From Runella zeae DSM 19591 (GTDB lineage Bacteria > Bacteroidota > Bacteroidia > Cytophagales > Spirosomataceae): a DNA stretch of 64,000 nucleotides. The notes beneath the pieces were generated by a model that did not search any database, was not told the DNA's origin, and saw only the letters and a program-made list of their open reading frames with translations. How positions within the stretch are numbered: position 1 is the stretch's first letter; every line of letters begins with the position of its first letter. The stretch covers positions 1 to 64,000 of the forward strand of contig NZ_AUIF01000038.1 in NCBI RefSeq assembly GCF_000423565.1. Reading direction: 5' to 3'. Made by a program: the position numbers and the translations under genes. This document shows positions 7,227 to 15,687 of this stretch, one piece after another.

Positions 7227-9143
7227 ATGATTTCAATAACTAACTTATCATATTACTTAGGCGACCGAGCCTTGTACGAAAATGCATCGTTGCATATCAA
7301 GCCCAAAGATAAAATTGGCTTGATTGGGCTAAACGGAACGGGTAAATCTACCTTGTTGCATTTGATAGTGGGGAATTATCAGCCCGATGCTGGTACTATT
7401 TCAAAAGCAGGAGGATGCACTATCGGCTTTTTGAATCAAGATTTACTATCGTACCAAACCGAAGATTCGATTTTGTCGGTAGCGATGCAAGCCTTTGAGC
7501 GGCAAAATGAGCTTCAGCGTCAAATAGATAAGGTTTTGCACGAAATGGAAACCAATTATCGCGACGAACTCGTCGATAAATTGGCGCGGGTACAAGAAGA
7601 GTTTGAAGCGCTGGATGGCTATTCTATTCAATCAAAGGCCGAAGAAATATTGGAAGGATTGGGCTTTTCGACCACTGACTTGCAAAAACCGTTGCGGCAG
7701 TTTTCGGGAGGATGGCGTATGCGGGTGATGCTCGCCAAACTACTTCTTCAAAAACCTGCCCTTTTGATGCTTGATGAACCTACCAACCACTTAGATTTGC
7801 CGTCGATTCAGTGGGTAGAAAAGTACGTGCAGAGTTATGAAAATGCGGTAATAGTGGTATCGCACGACCGCGAATTTTTGGATAATGTCTGTAACACTAC
7901 GGTAGAAGTAAGCGGACAAAAACTGAATTATTATGCCGGAAATTATTCTTATTATATAGAAGAAAAAGCCCTGCGTGACGAGATACAAAAAGGCGCTTAC
8001 GAAAACCAACAAGCCAAAATTCGTCAAACCGAACGCTTCATCGAACGCTTTAAGGCCAAAGCTACCAAGGCCAAACAAGCCCAAAGCCGTGCCAAAATGT
8101 TGGACAAGCTAGAGAGAGTAGAAGCGGTAGTAGATGCCAATGCCAAGGTGTATTTTAAGTTTCAGTTTACGACTCAGCCCGGTCGGCATGTGCTTCAGCT
8201 AGAGGATGTATCAAAAGCATACGGCGAAAAGGAAATTTTGAGACATACCAATGTGGCCATGGAACGCGGGGACAAAGTGGCATTGATTGGTGCCAATGGC
8301 AAAGGAAAATCTACCCTTCTGCGTATCATTGCAGGTACAGAGCCTGTCGATGGCGTGAGAAGATTAGGACACAATGTACTCTTTACGTTTTATGCCCAGC
8401 ACCAGCTCGAATCTCTCAATGTAGAGCATACTATATTGGAAGAACTCAAATATGCCAATCCGACCAAAACCGAAACCGAATGCCGCACGATTTTGGGCTG
8501 TTTTCTATTTACGGGCGACGATGTATTCAAAAAAATCAAGGTGTTGTCGGGAGGGGAAAAATCGCGGGTGGCGCTGGCAAAGGTGCTGGTTTCAGAGGCT
8601 AACTTCTTGCTGCTTGATGAGCCTACCAACCACTTGGATATGCAATCGGTCAATATCCTGATTCAGGCGCTTCGTCAGTACGAAGGGTCGTATGTGGTAG
8701 TCTCGCACGACCGCTTTTTTGTGGAAGCCATTGCCAACAAAATTTGGTACATCGAAGACAAAGAAGTGAAAGTATACCCCGGTACTTATGAAGAGTACGA
8801 ATGGTGGCAAGAGGAAAGAGTTGAAGAGCAGGCCGTAAAGCCGGTGGAAATTCCGACCGCTCCCGTTATGACTGCTACAAAGTCCAATGGGCAATCAGCA
8901 AAAAACACTAACGGAACTACGCTCAAACAGCTTCAGAATAAAGTATCCCAAATCGAGCAGAAAATCAGTGATTTGGAAAAACGAAAAGAGGATGCCGAAG
9001 CTAAACTATCCGACTCAAACATTTACAACGATCCCGCCAAGTTGGCAGAGTTGAATCGTTTCTATGCAGATATTAAGCAAAAAATTGACGAAGCCACCGA
9101 AGAGTGGGAGCAGGCCATGCTCGAAGTAGAAGCATTGGGCTAG
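7227..9143 (+). CDS. ABC-F family ATPase (Uup/EttA type)
   Basis: A 638-residue soluble protein with two ABC domains. Domain 1 has Walker A GLNGTGKS (~34), signature SGGWRMR (~155) and LLLMLDEPTNHLD; domain 2 has GANGKGKS (~354), LSGGEKSR and a second LDEPTNHLD. The linker between them is the charged P-site tRNA interaction motif (ERFKAKATKAKQAQSRAKML). The C-terminus is a coiled coil (LKQLQNKVSQIEQKISDLEK) as in Uup. No membrane domain is present. ABC-F proteins act on ribosomes to relieve stalling, in some cases giving antibiotic resistance; the linker has no feature by which I could claim resistance. It is transcribed alone, converging with the response regulator gene. Confidence 0.92.
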   Translation: MISITNLSYYLGDRALYENASLHIKPKDKIGLIGLNGTGKSTLLHLIVGNYQPDAGTISKAGGCTIGFLNQDLLSYQTEDSILSVAMQAFERQNELQRQIDKVLHEMETNYRDELVDKLARVQEEFEALDGYSIQSKAEEILEGLGFSTTDLQKPLRQFSGGWRMRVMLAKLLLQKPALLMLDEPTNHLDLPSIQWVEKYVQSYENAVIVVSHDREFLDNVCNTTVEVSGQKLNYYAGNYSYYIEEKALRDEIQKGAYENQQAKIRQTERFIERFKAKATKAKQAQSRAKMLDKLERVEAVVDANAKVYFKFQFTTQPGRHVLQLEDVSKAYGEKEILRHTNVAMERGDKVALIGANGKGKSTLLRIIAGTEPVDGVRRLGHNVLFTFYAQHQLESLNVEHTILEELKYANPTKTETECRTILGCFLFTGDDVFKKIKVLSGGEKSRVALAKVLVSEANFLLLDEPTNHLDMQSVNILIQALRQYEGSYVVVSHDRFFVEAIANKIWYIEDKEVKVYPGTYEEYEWWQEERVEEQAVKPVEIPTAPVMTATKSNGQSAKNTNGTTLKQLQNKVSQIEQKISDLEKRKEDAEAKLSDSNIYNDPAKLAELNRFYADIKQKIDEATEEWEQAMLEVEALG

Positions 9144-9169
9144 AGAATGAGGACTAGTTCCTCATTCTC
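9143..9169. terminator. Shared hairpin between convergent genes
   Basis: GAGAATGAGGA (9143-9153) pairs perfectly with 9159-9169 around a 5-nt loop. The hairpin starts on the last base of the ABC-F stop codon and covers the stop codon of the facing response regulator gene, so both genes end in the same structure. No long T-run follows on either strand. Confidence 0.5.
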
Positions 9170-10218
9170 GCCAATTTTTCATAATCAAGCACTGTAATCA
9201 AGCTCCCTTTCATTTCGATGAGGTGCTCGTCTTTGAAATCAGAAAGAGTACGAATGACTGTTTCGGTGGCGGTACCGACGATACTCGCCAAATCTTCCCT
9301 TGTGATTGAAATCGCAAAGGGTTTTGATTTGTCTTCTTGGTAGCGATTGGCAAGCATGATGAGCGATTCGGCCACGCGTTTTCTGACCGAATTGTAGGCC
9401 AATTTGAGGAGTCTTTCTTCTCGTTCGCGAACTTCATTAGAAAGCATTTTGATGAATTTGGTGGCTACATCGCGGTTGTTGTAAAGCAGTGCATTAAATT
9501 CATCTTTGGGGATAATCACTACCTCGCTATCTTGTAGCGCTACCGCCGAATCTTGATAGGTGGTATTTTCTAGTAAATCCAGATAGCCAAAAAAATCGCC
9601 CGGTTTATGGAGTTCTATGATGTATTCTTTCCCAAATTCGTTAGATTTTAGGTTTTTAATTTTTCCATTTTTAAGGAAATAAACCGCATTAGGATAGCTC
9701 CCTTCTGAGTAAATAATCTCTCGTTTTTTATAGGTTTTGGTCTTCTTATTTTCAGAAAGCTTTTTAAGCGATTCAAAGGATTTTACTTCGTCCAAAAACT
9801 CATAAAGTCCTTCTTCGGTTCTTGAATATTCGGTTTTGAGCAAATCATTTTTTCGTAGTCGCGTTTCAACCGCACTCAACAATTCTACATCATCATAGGG
9901 CTTTGTCAGATAATCATCCGCACCCAGGGTCATGCCTTTGCGGTAATCTGTTTTTTCGGCTTTAGCTGTCAAAAAAATAAAAGGAATACTCGCCGTACTG
10001 GGTTCTCTACTCAATAAATGTAATACCCCGTAGCCGTCGAGTTCGGGCATCATTATATCACAGATAATAAGGTCAGGCTCATTTTCTTGGGCCAACTTGA
10101 TCCCTTGTTTGCCATTTTCGGCCGTAATTACGTTATAACGAGCCAATTCTAGAATTTCGGCCGTATTATCCCGCATTTCGGGATTATCTTCTATGAGTAA
10201 GATTGTTTTCATCGACAT
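9154..10218 (-). CDS. Response regulator fused to a Crp-type DNA-binding protein
   Basis: A 354-residue fusion. Residues 1-125 form a receiver domain with the acidic pair (IEDN), phosphoacceptor D in ICDIMMPE (~55), T in FLTAK and K in YLTKPYDD. Residues ~140-265 form a cyclic-nucleotide-binding-type barrel (EIIYSEGSYPNAVYFLKNG). Residues ~275-350 form a Crp winged helix with recognition segment ETVIRTLSDF. One protein could therefore take a phosphorelay signal and a ligand signal. It follows the PAS histidine kinase with a 28-bp gap and ends the minus-strand cco-hemN supercluster, so it is a strong candidate regulator of that cluster. Confidence 0.88.
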   Translation of the reverse strand: MSMKTILLIEDNPEMRDNTAEILELARYNVITAENGKQGIKLAQENEPDLIICDIMMPELDGYGVLHLLSREPSTASIPFIFLTAKAEKTDYRKGMTLGADDYLTKPYDDVELLSAVETRLRKNDLLKTEYSRTEEGLYEFLDEVKSFESLKKLSENKKTKTYKKREIIYSEGSYPNAVYFLKNGKIKNLKSNEFGKEYIIELHKPGDFFGYLDLLENTTYQDSAVALQDSEVVIIPKDEFNALLYNNRDVATKFIKMLSNEVREREERLLKLAYNSVRKRVAESLIMLANRYQEDKSKPFAISITREDLASIVGTATETVIRTLSDFKDEHLIEMKGSLITVLDYEKLARMRN

Positions 10219-10246
10219 AAGAGGAATGCTTGCCCCATTACAAGCA

Positions 10247-11491
10247 TCAACAGCAATTGGGGAGTTGAATTCGAATGGTAGTTCCTAAGTTGATTTGACT
10301 TTCTATATCAACCGTCCCTTCCATCAATTGAATGTATTTTTTTACTATGTTAAGTCCTAGGCCCGTTCCCTGAATAGTTCCAGAATTGTGGGCTCGGAAA
10401 AAACGGTCAAAAACATAAGGAATATCTTTTTCGGGAATTCCGATTCCTTGGTCAATCACTTCTATCAACAGGGTTTTTTCTTTAAGCTGAGTATTGAGCA
10501 ACACATCTTTGCCTTCGCCCGAATACTTGGTAGCATTAGAGAGCAGATTGATAAGGATATTCTTGAAAAGATGACGATCTATGCATACTTCCTTTTCGCC
10601 TTCATGTGTGTATTTCATTACCTGATTTTCTTTGCATACAGGGCGCAGCTCTTCGACGAGTTCGGTACAAAAATCGGCCACATTAAACAAGACAGGTACG
10701 TTTCGGATTTGACCTTCTTCAAGCTTGCCCAATGATAGAAAATCATTGAGAATCTCAGTCAGGTTATTGACCGTCGATTTGATACGCTGTACGTGCTTTT
10801 GGCGTTTTTCGTCTTCTTCGGTATGGATATAGCGCCCAATCAACGAAGCTGATGACAAAATCGTAGCCAATGGCGTGCGAAACTCATGCGACGCTATGGT
10901 CACAAATTTGGTCTTCATGTCATTGAGTTGGCGTTCTTTTTCGAGGGCACGCATTACTTCCTGTTTCGATTGCTCGATTTCTTCAAGAGCTTGCGCGAGT
11001 TCGCGAGTTCGCATCCTCACTCGTTCTTCCAAATCTGCGTTAAGATGTTGGATTTGACGATTGGCTTCGATAAGCGCTTCCGCTTGTTTTTTGCGGGATG
11101 TGATGTCGATGATAAAACTCACAACATAATCGCCTTCACTTGTACTAAATGGACTCAGGCTTACTTCTACCGGAAACTCGCTATTGTCTTTTCTTCGAGC
11201 CCATAAATCAAAATTGCCGCCCATACTCCTTGCCTTAGGGGCTTGAGCATAGTTCATTCGGTGGGAAACATGCTTGTTAGCATAACGTTGCGGAATCAGA
11301 GTCTCAATTTTTTTATCAATCAATTCCCCTTCTTCATAACCAAATAACTCCTGTGCTTTTGGGTTAACTAACTGGATAGCGCCCCACGAATCCACGACAA
11401 TAATTCCCTCTGTTGCACTTTTGAAAAGCGCATCTAGCATTTCGACGTGTCTTCTCATCGCTTGGGTTTGTTGAATAAATATTTCTAACAT
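10247..11491 (-). CDS. PAS-domain sensor histidine kinase
   Basis: A 414-residue kinase with no membrane helix. A PAS domain (residues ~18-135) is followed by a coiled coil (~140-190), the HisKA box with H202 in ASHEFRTPLA, and an HATPase domain with N box NLLSNATKYS, G1 DQGIGIPE and G2 GTGLGLNIVK. The PAS segment RYANKHVSHRMNY aligns by eye with the haem-ligand region of FixL, and H74 falls on the haem histidine; however, many haem-free PAS domains also keep this residue, and the FixL regulatory arginine is not there. It is cytoplasmic and most likely phosphorylates the response regulator encoded next. Placement after hemN and the cco genes suggests an oxygen or redox signal. Confidence 0.88.
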   Translation of the reverse strand: MLEIFIQQTQAMRRHVEMLDALFKSATEGIIVVDSWGAIQLVNPKAQELFGYEEGELIDKKIETLIPQRYANKHVSHRMNYAQAPKARSMGGNFDLWARRKDNSEFPVEVSLSPFSTSEGDYVVSFIIDITSRKKQAEALIEANRQIQHLNADLEERVRMRTRELAQALEEIEQSKQEVMRALEKERQLNDMKTKFVTIASHEFRTPLATILSSASLIGRYIHTEEDEKRQKHVQRIKSTVNNLTEILNDFLSLGKLEEGQIRNVPVLFNVADFCTELVEELRPVCKENQVMKYTHEGEKEVCIDRHLFKNILINLLSNATKYSGEGKDVLLNTQLKEKTLLIEVIDQGIGIPEKDIPYVFDRFFRAHNSGTIQGTGLGLNIVKKYIQLMEGTVDIESQINLGTTIRIQLPNCC

Positions 11492-11565
11492 ACCAAATAC
11501 GGAGGTTATTACGGTTTTTCCAAAAAAATTAAAACTTTATTAAATTGTATTTATAGCCTAGTATT

Positions 11566-12927
11566 TCAGAAGACTTGACTAAAAATCGTCGTTTGCGGTA
11601 CGTCTCCCCAGAGTCGTGCATCGAAGGCCATGCTGATATTACGAATAAACGAACGACCTAAAGGTGTCACTGTCAAGTGGAAAGGCTCAATGCTCACTAG
11701 CTCGTCTCTTTCGGGTTCGTCGAGTCTTTCGAGAGCTTCATAAAGTGCTTTACATTGATCTTTGGTATCGTACCAACTTGTTTCGAAATGACACATCAAT
11801 TGTTGAATATGCCGGCGTAGGATAAGGTCTTCGCGGGTCAATACGTGTCCTCTAAAAATAGGTAACTGATTTTGCTTGAGGCGTTCGTAATAAGCTTCTA
11901 CCGTTTTTTCGTTTTGGGCATATCCCCACCAGCAATCTCCAATAGCCGATACCCCCAAACCTACCAAAAGACGGGTATTGCTTGTGGTATAGCCCATAAA
12001 ATTACGATGCAGGCGTTTTTGTTCTAATGCTTTGTAAAGTTCATCGGTTTTGAGTGCAAAGTGGTCCATGCCAATATCTGCATAACCTGCCATTTCTAAT
12101 ACCCCACGGCAAGTTTCATAAATAGCCAGTTTTTTGGAGGCATCGGGTAGGTCATCTTCCGTAAACTTGCGTTGACCGGGTTTGACCCACGGTACATGCG
12201 CATAGCTATACAAAGCGATTCTATCGGGACGTAGCGCGATGACTTCGCCGATAGTTTGTGTCATGGTACATACGCGCTGCTGAGGAAGGCCATACACTAG
12301 GTCAAAATTGACGGAAGTATAACCAATCTCACGGGCTTTTTCGGTAACGTGTTTTACTTGTTGATAGGTTTGGGGGCGGTTGATAAGATGAAGAACGACA
12401 GGGTTAAAATCTTGAACTCCAATGCTGATACGTCGAAAGCCGACTTCATACAAAGCTTCTAGGTGTGCATCGGTAGTACTTGCAGGATGGGCTTCAAATC
12501 CAAACGCTGCTTGCGGGTGTACATCTGCTTTTGCTAGTAATCCTTTGATAAGATTTTGTAAATGATCAGGGCTAAAAAAAGTGGGAGTGCCACCACCTAA
12601 ATGAATTTCTCGAATCAGTGGTCGTGAAGGCAAAAAATCTAGATAAAGTTGCCATTCTTTGAGCACTGCTTCTATATAAGGATTTTCTACTTTATGATTG
12701 ACCGTAATGCGGGTATTACATCCACAGTAAGTACATAAGCTTTCACAAAAAGGTAAATGAATATAAAGGCTGATTCCTTCGGTGTCGTTGCTGACCGCAA
12801 ACATATCTTTCACTAAATCTTGCCATTTAGTCTCGGTCATCGGGACTTTGTCCCAATAAGGCACCGTGGGATAACTAGTGTATCTTGGGCCAGGAACATT
12901 GTATTTTTGTAAGAGATGGGTATTCAT
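11566..12927 (-). CDS. hemN: Oxygen-independent coproporphyrinogen III dehydrogenase
   Basis: A 453-residue radical SAM enzyme that decarboxylates coproporphyrinogen III to protoporphyrinogen IX without oxygen, in the haem pathway. The N-terminus NVPGPRYTSYPTVP and the cluster motif CESLCTYCGC (CxxxCxxC plus the extra cysteine typical of HemN) are clear, as are GGGTPTF and the HemN C-terminal domain. Length is normal. It has its own FNR-type promoter (box at 12986-12999) and lies 80 bp after the SafE-like gene, consistent with extra haem demand when the cbb3 oxidase is made under low oxygen. Confidence 0.95.
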   Translation of the reverse strand: MNTHLLQKYNVPGPRYTSYPTVPYWDKVPMTETKWQDLVKDMFAVSNDTEGISLYIHLPFCESLCTYCGCNTRITVNHKVENPYIEAVLKEWQLYLDFLPSRPLIREIHLGGGTPTFFSPDHLQNLIKGLLAKADVHPQAAFGFEAHPASTTDAHLEALYEVGFRRISIGVQDFNPVVLHLINRPQTYQQVKHVTEKAREIGYTSVNFDLVYGLPQQRVCTMTQTIGEVIALRPDRIALYSYAHVPWVKPGQRKFTEDDLPDASKKLAIYETCRGVLEMAGYADIGMDHFALKTDELYKALEQKRLHRNFMGYTTSNTRLLVGLGVSAIGDCWWGYAQNEKTVEAYYERLKQNQLPIFRGHVLTREDLILRRHIQQLMCHFETSWYDTKDQCKALYEALERLDEPERDELVSIEPFHLTVTPLGRSFIRNISMAFDARLWGDVPQTTIFSQVF

Positions 12928-12955
12928 GATAATGTCCGATAAAAACTACATTTAC

Positions 12956-12999
12956 CAAAAATGAAATTGTTTGTGGGAGTAAAATATGACAAAGGTCAT
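12956..12999 (-). promoter_or_regulatory. FNR-type promoter of hemN
   Basis: ATGACAAAGGTCAT (12986-12999) is a 5-N4-5 palindrome with the FNR layout. Its centre is 36.5 nt upstream of the last G of a CATTTTTG -7 element (minus strand, 12963 to 12956). This is the same spacing as upstream of the DUF2798 gene. Confidence 0.6.
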
Positions 13000-13007
13000 C
13001 GTTGGTG

Positions 13008-13703
13008 TTATTTTCCATGACAAATCGGAATTTCGGGGGAAGATTTATGAAAAAATGAGTCTCCCGAAAACTGAAAACCTCTTATAATGAGTAAAAGAGC
13101 CGTGGCCGCTACAATAGCGGGCATGAGTTGGCGGGCTTTGTTTCTAAAACTTACCGAAAAAATATTTTTTACAAATCCTACTGCGCTCATCGCAGGTAGC
13201 GTCCCTAATCCAAACAATCCCATAAACAAAGCACCTTCGGCGGCATTGCCTACGGCAAATGAGCTAATGAGAGCCATGTATACCAATCCACAGGGTAAAA
13301 AGCCATTGAGTACTCCCAAGGTAAACAATGCGCCGAAACTTCGCCGAGAAAGCAATACACCTAGTTTCTTTTTGAGCCAAGCGACGCTTTTTTGAAGTGG
13401 GAGAGGTGTAGAAAGTTGGTCGAGCCAGTGAGAAGAGTAGGCTACTGCGCCTAACATCACCAAGCCAGACCCTACTGAAAGAAATCGCTGCAAACCCGCA
13501 AAATTGAGGGCAGTTCCGAGACTGCCCAGTAAAAAACCAAGTAGACTATAGGTAAAAGCCCGACCCAAATTATAGCTCAAGATACCTAATGTCTTGCCAT
13601 AAAAAGAACGATGATGCACTGGCAAGGCAAGCGCAATAGGGCCACACATACCGATGCAATGCAGGCTACTCATCAATCCCAACGAAAAAGCTAGATAAAA
13701 CAT
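13008..13703 (-). CDS. SafE/TauE-like (UreH-domain) membrane protein of the cco cluster
   Basis: A 231-residue protein with about six membrane helices. The opening FSLGLMSSLHCIGMCGPIALAL, with the paired cysteine and histidine in the first helix, is characteristic of the UreH-like/SafE family that regularly follows ccoG and ccoH. Family members near cbb3 oxidases are thought to help copper handling or assembly, but the role is not proven. It lies 48 bp downstream of ccoH. Length is normal for the family. Confidence 0.85.
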   Translation of the reverse strand: MFYLAFSLGLMSSLHCIGMCGPIALALPVHHRSFYGKTLGILSYNLGRAFTYSLLGFLLGSLGTALNFAGLQRFLSVGSGLVMLGAVAYSSHWLDQLSTPLPLQKSVAWLKKKLGVLLSRRSFGALFTLGVLNGFLPCGLVYMALISSFAVGNAAEGALFMGLFGLGTLPAMSAVGFVKNIFSVSFRNKARQLMPAIVAATALLLIIRGFQFSGDSFFHKSSPEIPICHGK

Positions 13704-13751
13704 CTTAGGTGAAATGGGCTAATCTGGAACAACAACTTATCCAAAAAGTCT

Positions 13752-14186
13752 TTATAGATTAATAATACCTTCGTTCCAATATTGAGTACCGTTGGCTTGC
13801 CAATCAAACTGAATCTGATAACGCCCGTCGGGTATCTTTTCTAAAGGAATCGATTGACTTGACTGTGCATCGATTTGAATGGGTAATTTAAAGTCTTTCC
13901 GATTGTCGGAAGGACAATAAAAATTGATGTGTCCGCTGATATTTTTAAGATTTTCGGGGTATTTGACCTGAATACTGTGCTCGGTCACTTCCCAAGTAAG
14001 CGGAGTGGTGAGTTTTTGGGCTTGTTTGATTTTATCAATTTTACCCTGAAAACGTAATTCTTCTTCGTAATAACTATCGGTGACGAGGTCGATTTTTTGA
14101 ACCACACTCATACCAACCATAGTGAGTATCATGGCGACAAACAGGCCATAAAATGCCCAAATGCCTTTTCCCCAAGAGAGTTTCAT
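13752..14186 (-). CDS. ccoH: FixH/CcoH cbb3 oxidase assembly protein
   Basis: A 144-residue protein with one N-terminal membrane helix (~residues 10-30) followed by a periplasmic beta domain. The YGLFVAMILTMVGMSVVQK helix and DSYYEEELRFQGKIDK just after it are the hallmarks of FixH. CcoH stays with the cbb3 oxidase and stabilises it during assembly. It lies 36 bp downstream of ccoG, in operon order. Confidence 0.88.
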   Translation of the reverse strand: MKLSWGKGIWAFYGLFVAMILTMVGMSVVQKIDLVTDSYYEEELRFQGKIDKIKQAQKLTTPLTWEVTEHSIQVKYPENLKNISGHINFYCPSDNRKDFKLPIQIDAQSSQSIPLEKIPDGRYQIQFDWQANGTQYWNEGIINL

Positions 14187-14222
14187 ATGAATAATAAAGT
14201 AAAATGTGAGAAATGAGTGAAT

Positions 14223-15635
14223 TTATTCTTCGGGTGCAATAAACGAGGTTTTGAATTCTTCTAATTTTTCGCCATTGGCAAAAATACCCAGCGTTACCTC
14301 TGTGCGTCGTTTGGTGATTTCGGATTTTGGTAAAGTGATAATCACCGAGCCTTCTACCATTCCGGCGGCATTAAGATACAGATTGGGAATCCCCGCAAAT
14401 TTTAAAGTGCCATTGGGTGAGATGATTCGCATCTCTGGTGCAATAGGGTGATTGGTTTTATTGAAAAGTTTAAAAGTATAGAGGTTGCTGATACTTTTGT
14501 CGGGGTTTTCGATAAAACGTGACCCCGGCGCTCTTAATAACGTAGTCTCGGTATCGTCACGGGTCAAGATAGCGTATCCAAGTCCTATCCACAAGGCCGA
14601 TAGCACTACGGCATAAGCAATGGTACGAGTAGTGATGAGTTTGCTTTTTCCGCTTGCGATGTTGTTTTCAGAATCATAGCGAATCAATCCTTTAGGAAGT
14701 CCTACTTTGTCCATGATATTGTCGCAAGCATCAATACAAGCTGTACAGTTGACACATTCCATTTGGGTACCATTCCGAATATCGATACCCGTAGGGCATA
14801 CATTCACACATTGGAAGCAGTTGATACAATCGCCGGCGGTACGTTCGGCACCTTTGCGAAGTTTTTCGCGGGGTTCTCCTCTTTTATAATCGTAGGCAAT
14901 CACCACTGAGTTTTTGTCAAGCAACACTCCTTGCAAACGACCATAAGGACAAACAACCGTGCAAGCTTGGTCGCGAAGCCAAGCAAAGTTGAAAAAGAAA
15001 ATAAGCGTAAAAGCAGAAATGCCTAAAAATAAAGTAAGATGCTCAGAGATAGGTTCGGCGATAATCTTGTATAATTCGTCAATCCCCACAAAATAGCTCA
15101 GAAGGAGATTGGCAATGAGGAATGAAAGAGCTAAAAATAGGATCGCTTTAGAAGTTCTTTTAATAATTTTTTCTTGATTCCAAGGGGCTTTTTCCAAGGC
15201 GCGTTGTGCTTTCCAATCGCCTTCTATCCAATATTCGATTTTACGAAAAACCATCTCCATAAATACAGTTTGGGGACAGGCCCATCCGCACCATACTCTC
15301 CCAAAAACAGTCGTAAAAAGTACGATAAAAACGAAGAAGGAAATCATCATAAGGCCAAAAAGCCAATAATCTTGGGGGCCAATGAAGATGCCAAATACGA
15401 TAAATTTTCTTTCTAGTACGTTAAACAAAAACAAAGGTTGACCATTCACTTTGATGAAAGGAAGGCCAAACATAACGGTCAATTGAAAAATAGTAAACCA
15501 CACGCGGCGGTTGTGCCACTTTCCCGTTGGTTTTTGAGGAAAAAACCAGTTTCTTTTTCCTGTGGTATCATCTACCGCCGCAAAACTATCGCGGAAGGAT
15601 TCATCAAAATCGGGATGTGTATCGAGGGGTTGCAT
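14223..15635 (-). CDS. ccoG: Cytochrome oxidase accessory protein CcoG (FixG/RdxA)
   Basis: A 470-residue polyferredoxin with membrane helices around residues 45, 90, 165, 205 and 345. Two cysteine clusters for 4Fe-4S centres are seen: CINCFQCVNVCP and CVNCTACIDACD. The motif GRVWCGWACPQTVFMEM in the second helix region is also typical. The periplasmic C-terminus is an Ig-like beta domain. CcoG reduces Cu(II) for insertion into the cbb3 oxidase. It is located between ccoQP and ccoH. Confidence 0.93.
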   Translation of the reverse strand: MQPLDTHPDFDESFRDSFAAVDDTTGKRNWFFPQKPTGKWHNRRVWFTIFQLTVMFGLPFIKVNGQPLFLFNVLERKFIVFGIFIGPQDYWLFGLMMISFFVFIVLFTTVFGRVWCGWACPQTVFMEMVFRKIEYWIEGDWKAQRALEKAPWNQEKIIKRTSKAILFLALSFLIANLLLSYFVGIDELYKIIAEPISEHLTLFLGISAFTLIFFFNFAWLRDQACTVVCPYGRLQGVLLDKNSVVIAYDYKRGEPREKLRKGAERTAGDCINCFQCVNVCPTGIDIRNGTQMECVNCTACIDACDNIMDKVGLPKGLIRYDSENNIASGKSKLITTRTIAYAVVLSALWIGLGYAILTRDDTETTLLRAPGSRFIENPDKSISNLYTFKLFNKTNHPIAPEMRIISPNGTLKFAGIPNLYLNAAGMVEGSVIITLPKSEITKRRTEVTLGIFANGEKLEEFKTSFIAPEE

Positions 15636-15687
15636 AGCATTTGGGTTGCAAAAAGAAGAGGGAGGATTAGAACCCTCCCTCTTTGGT

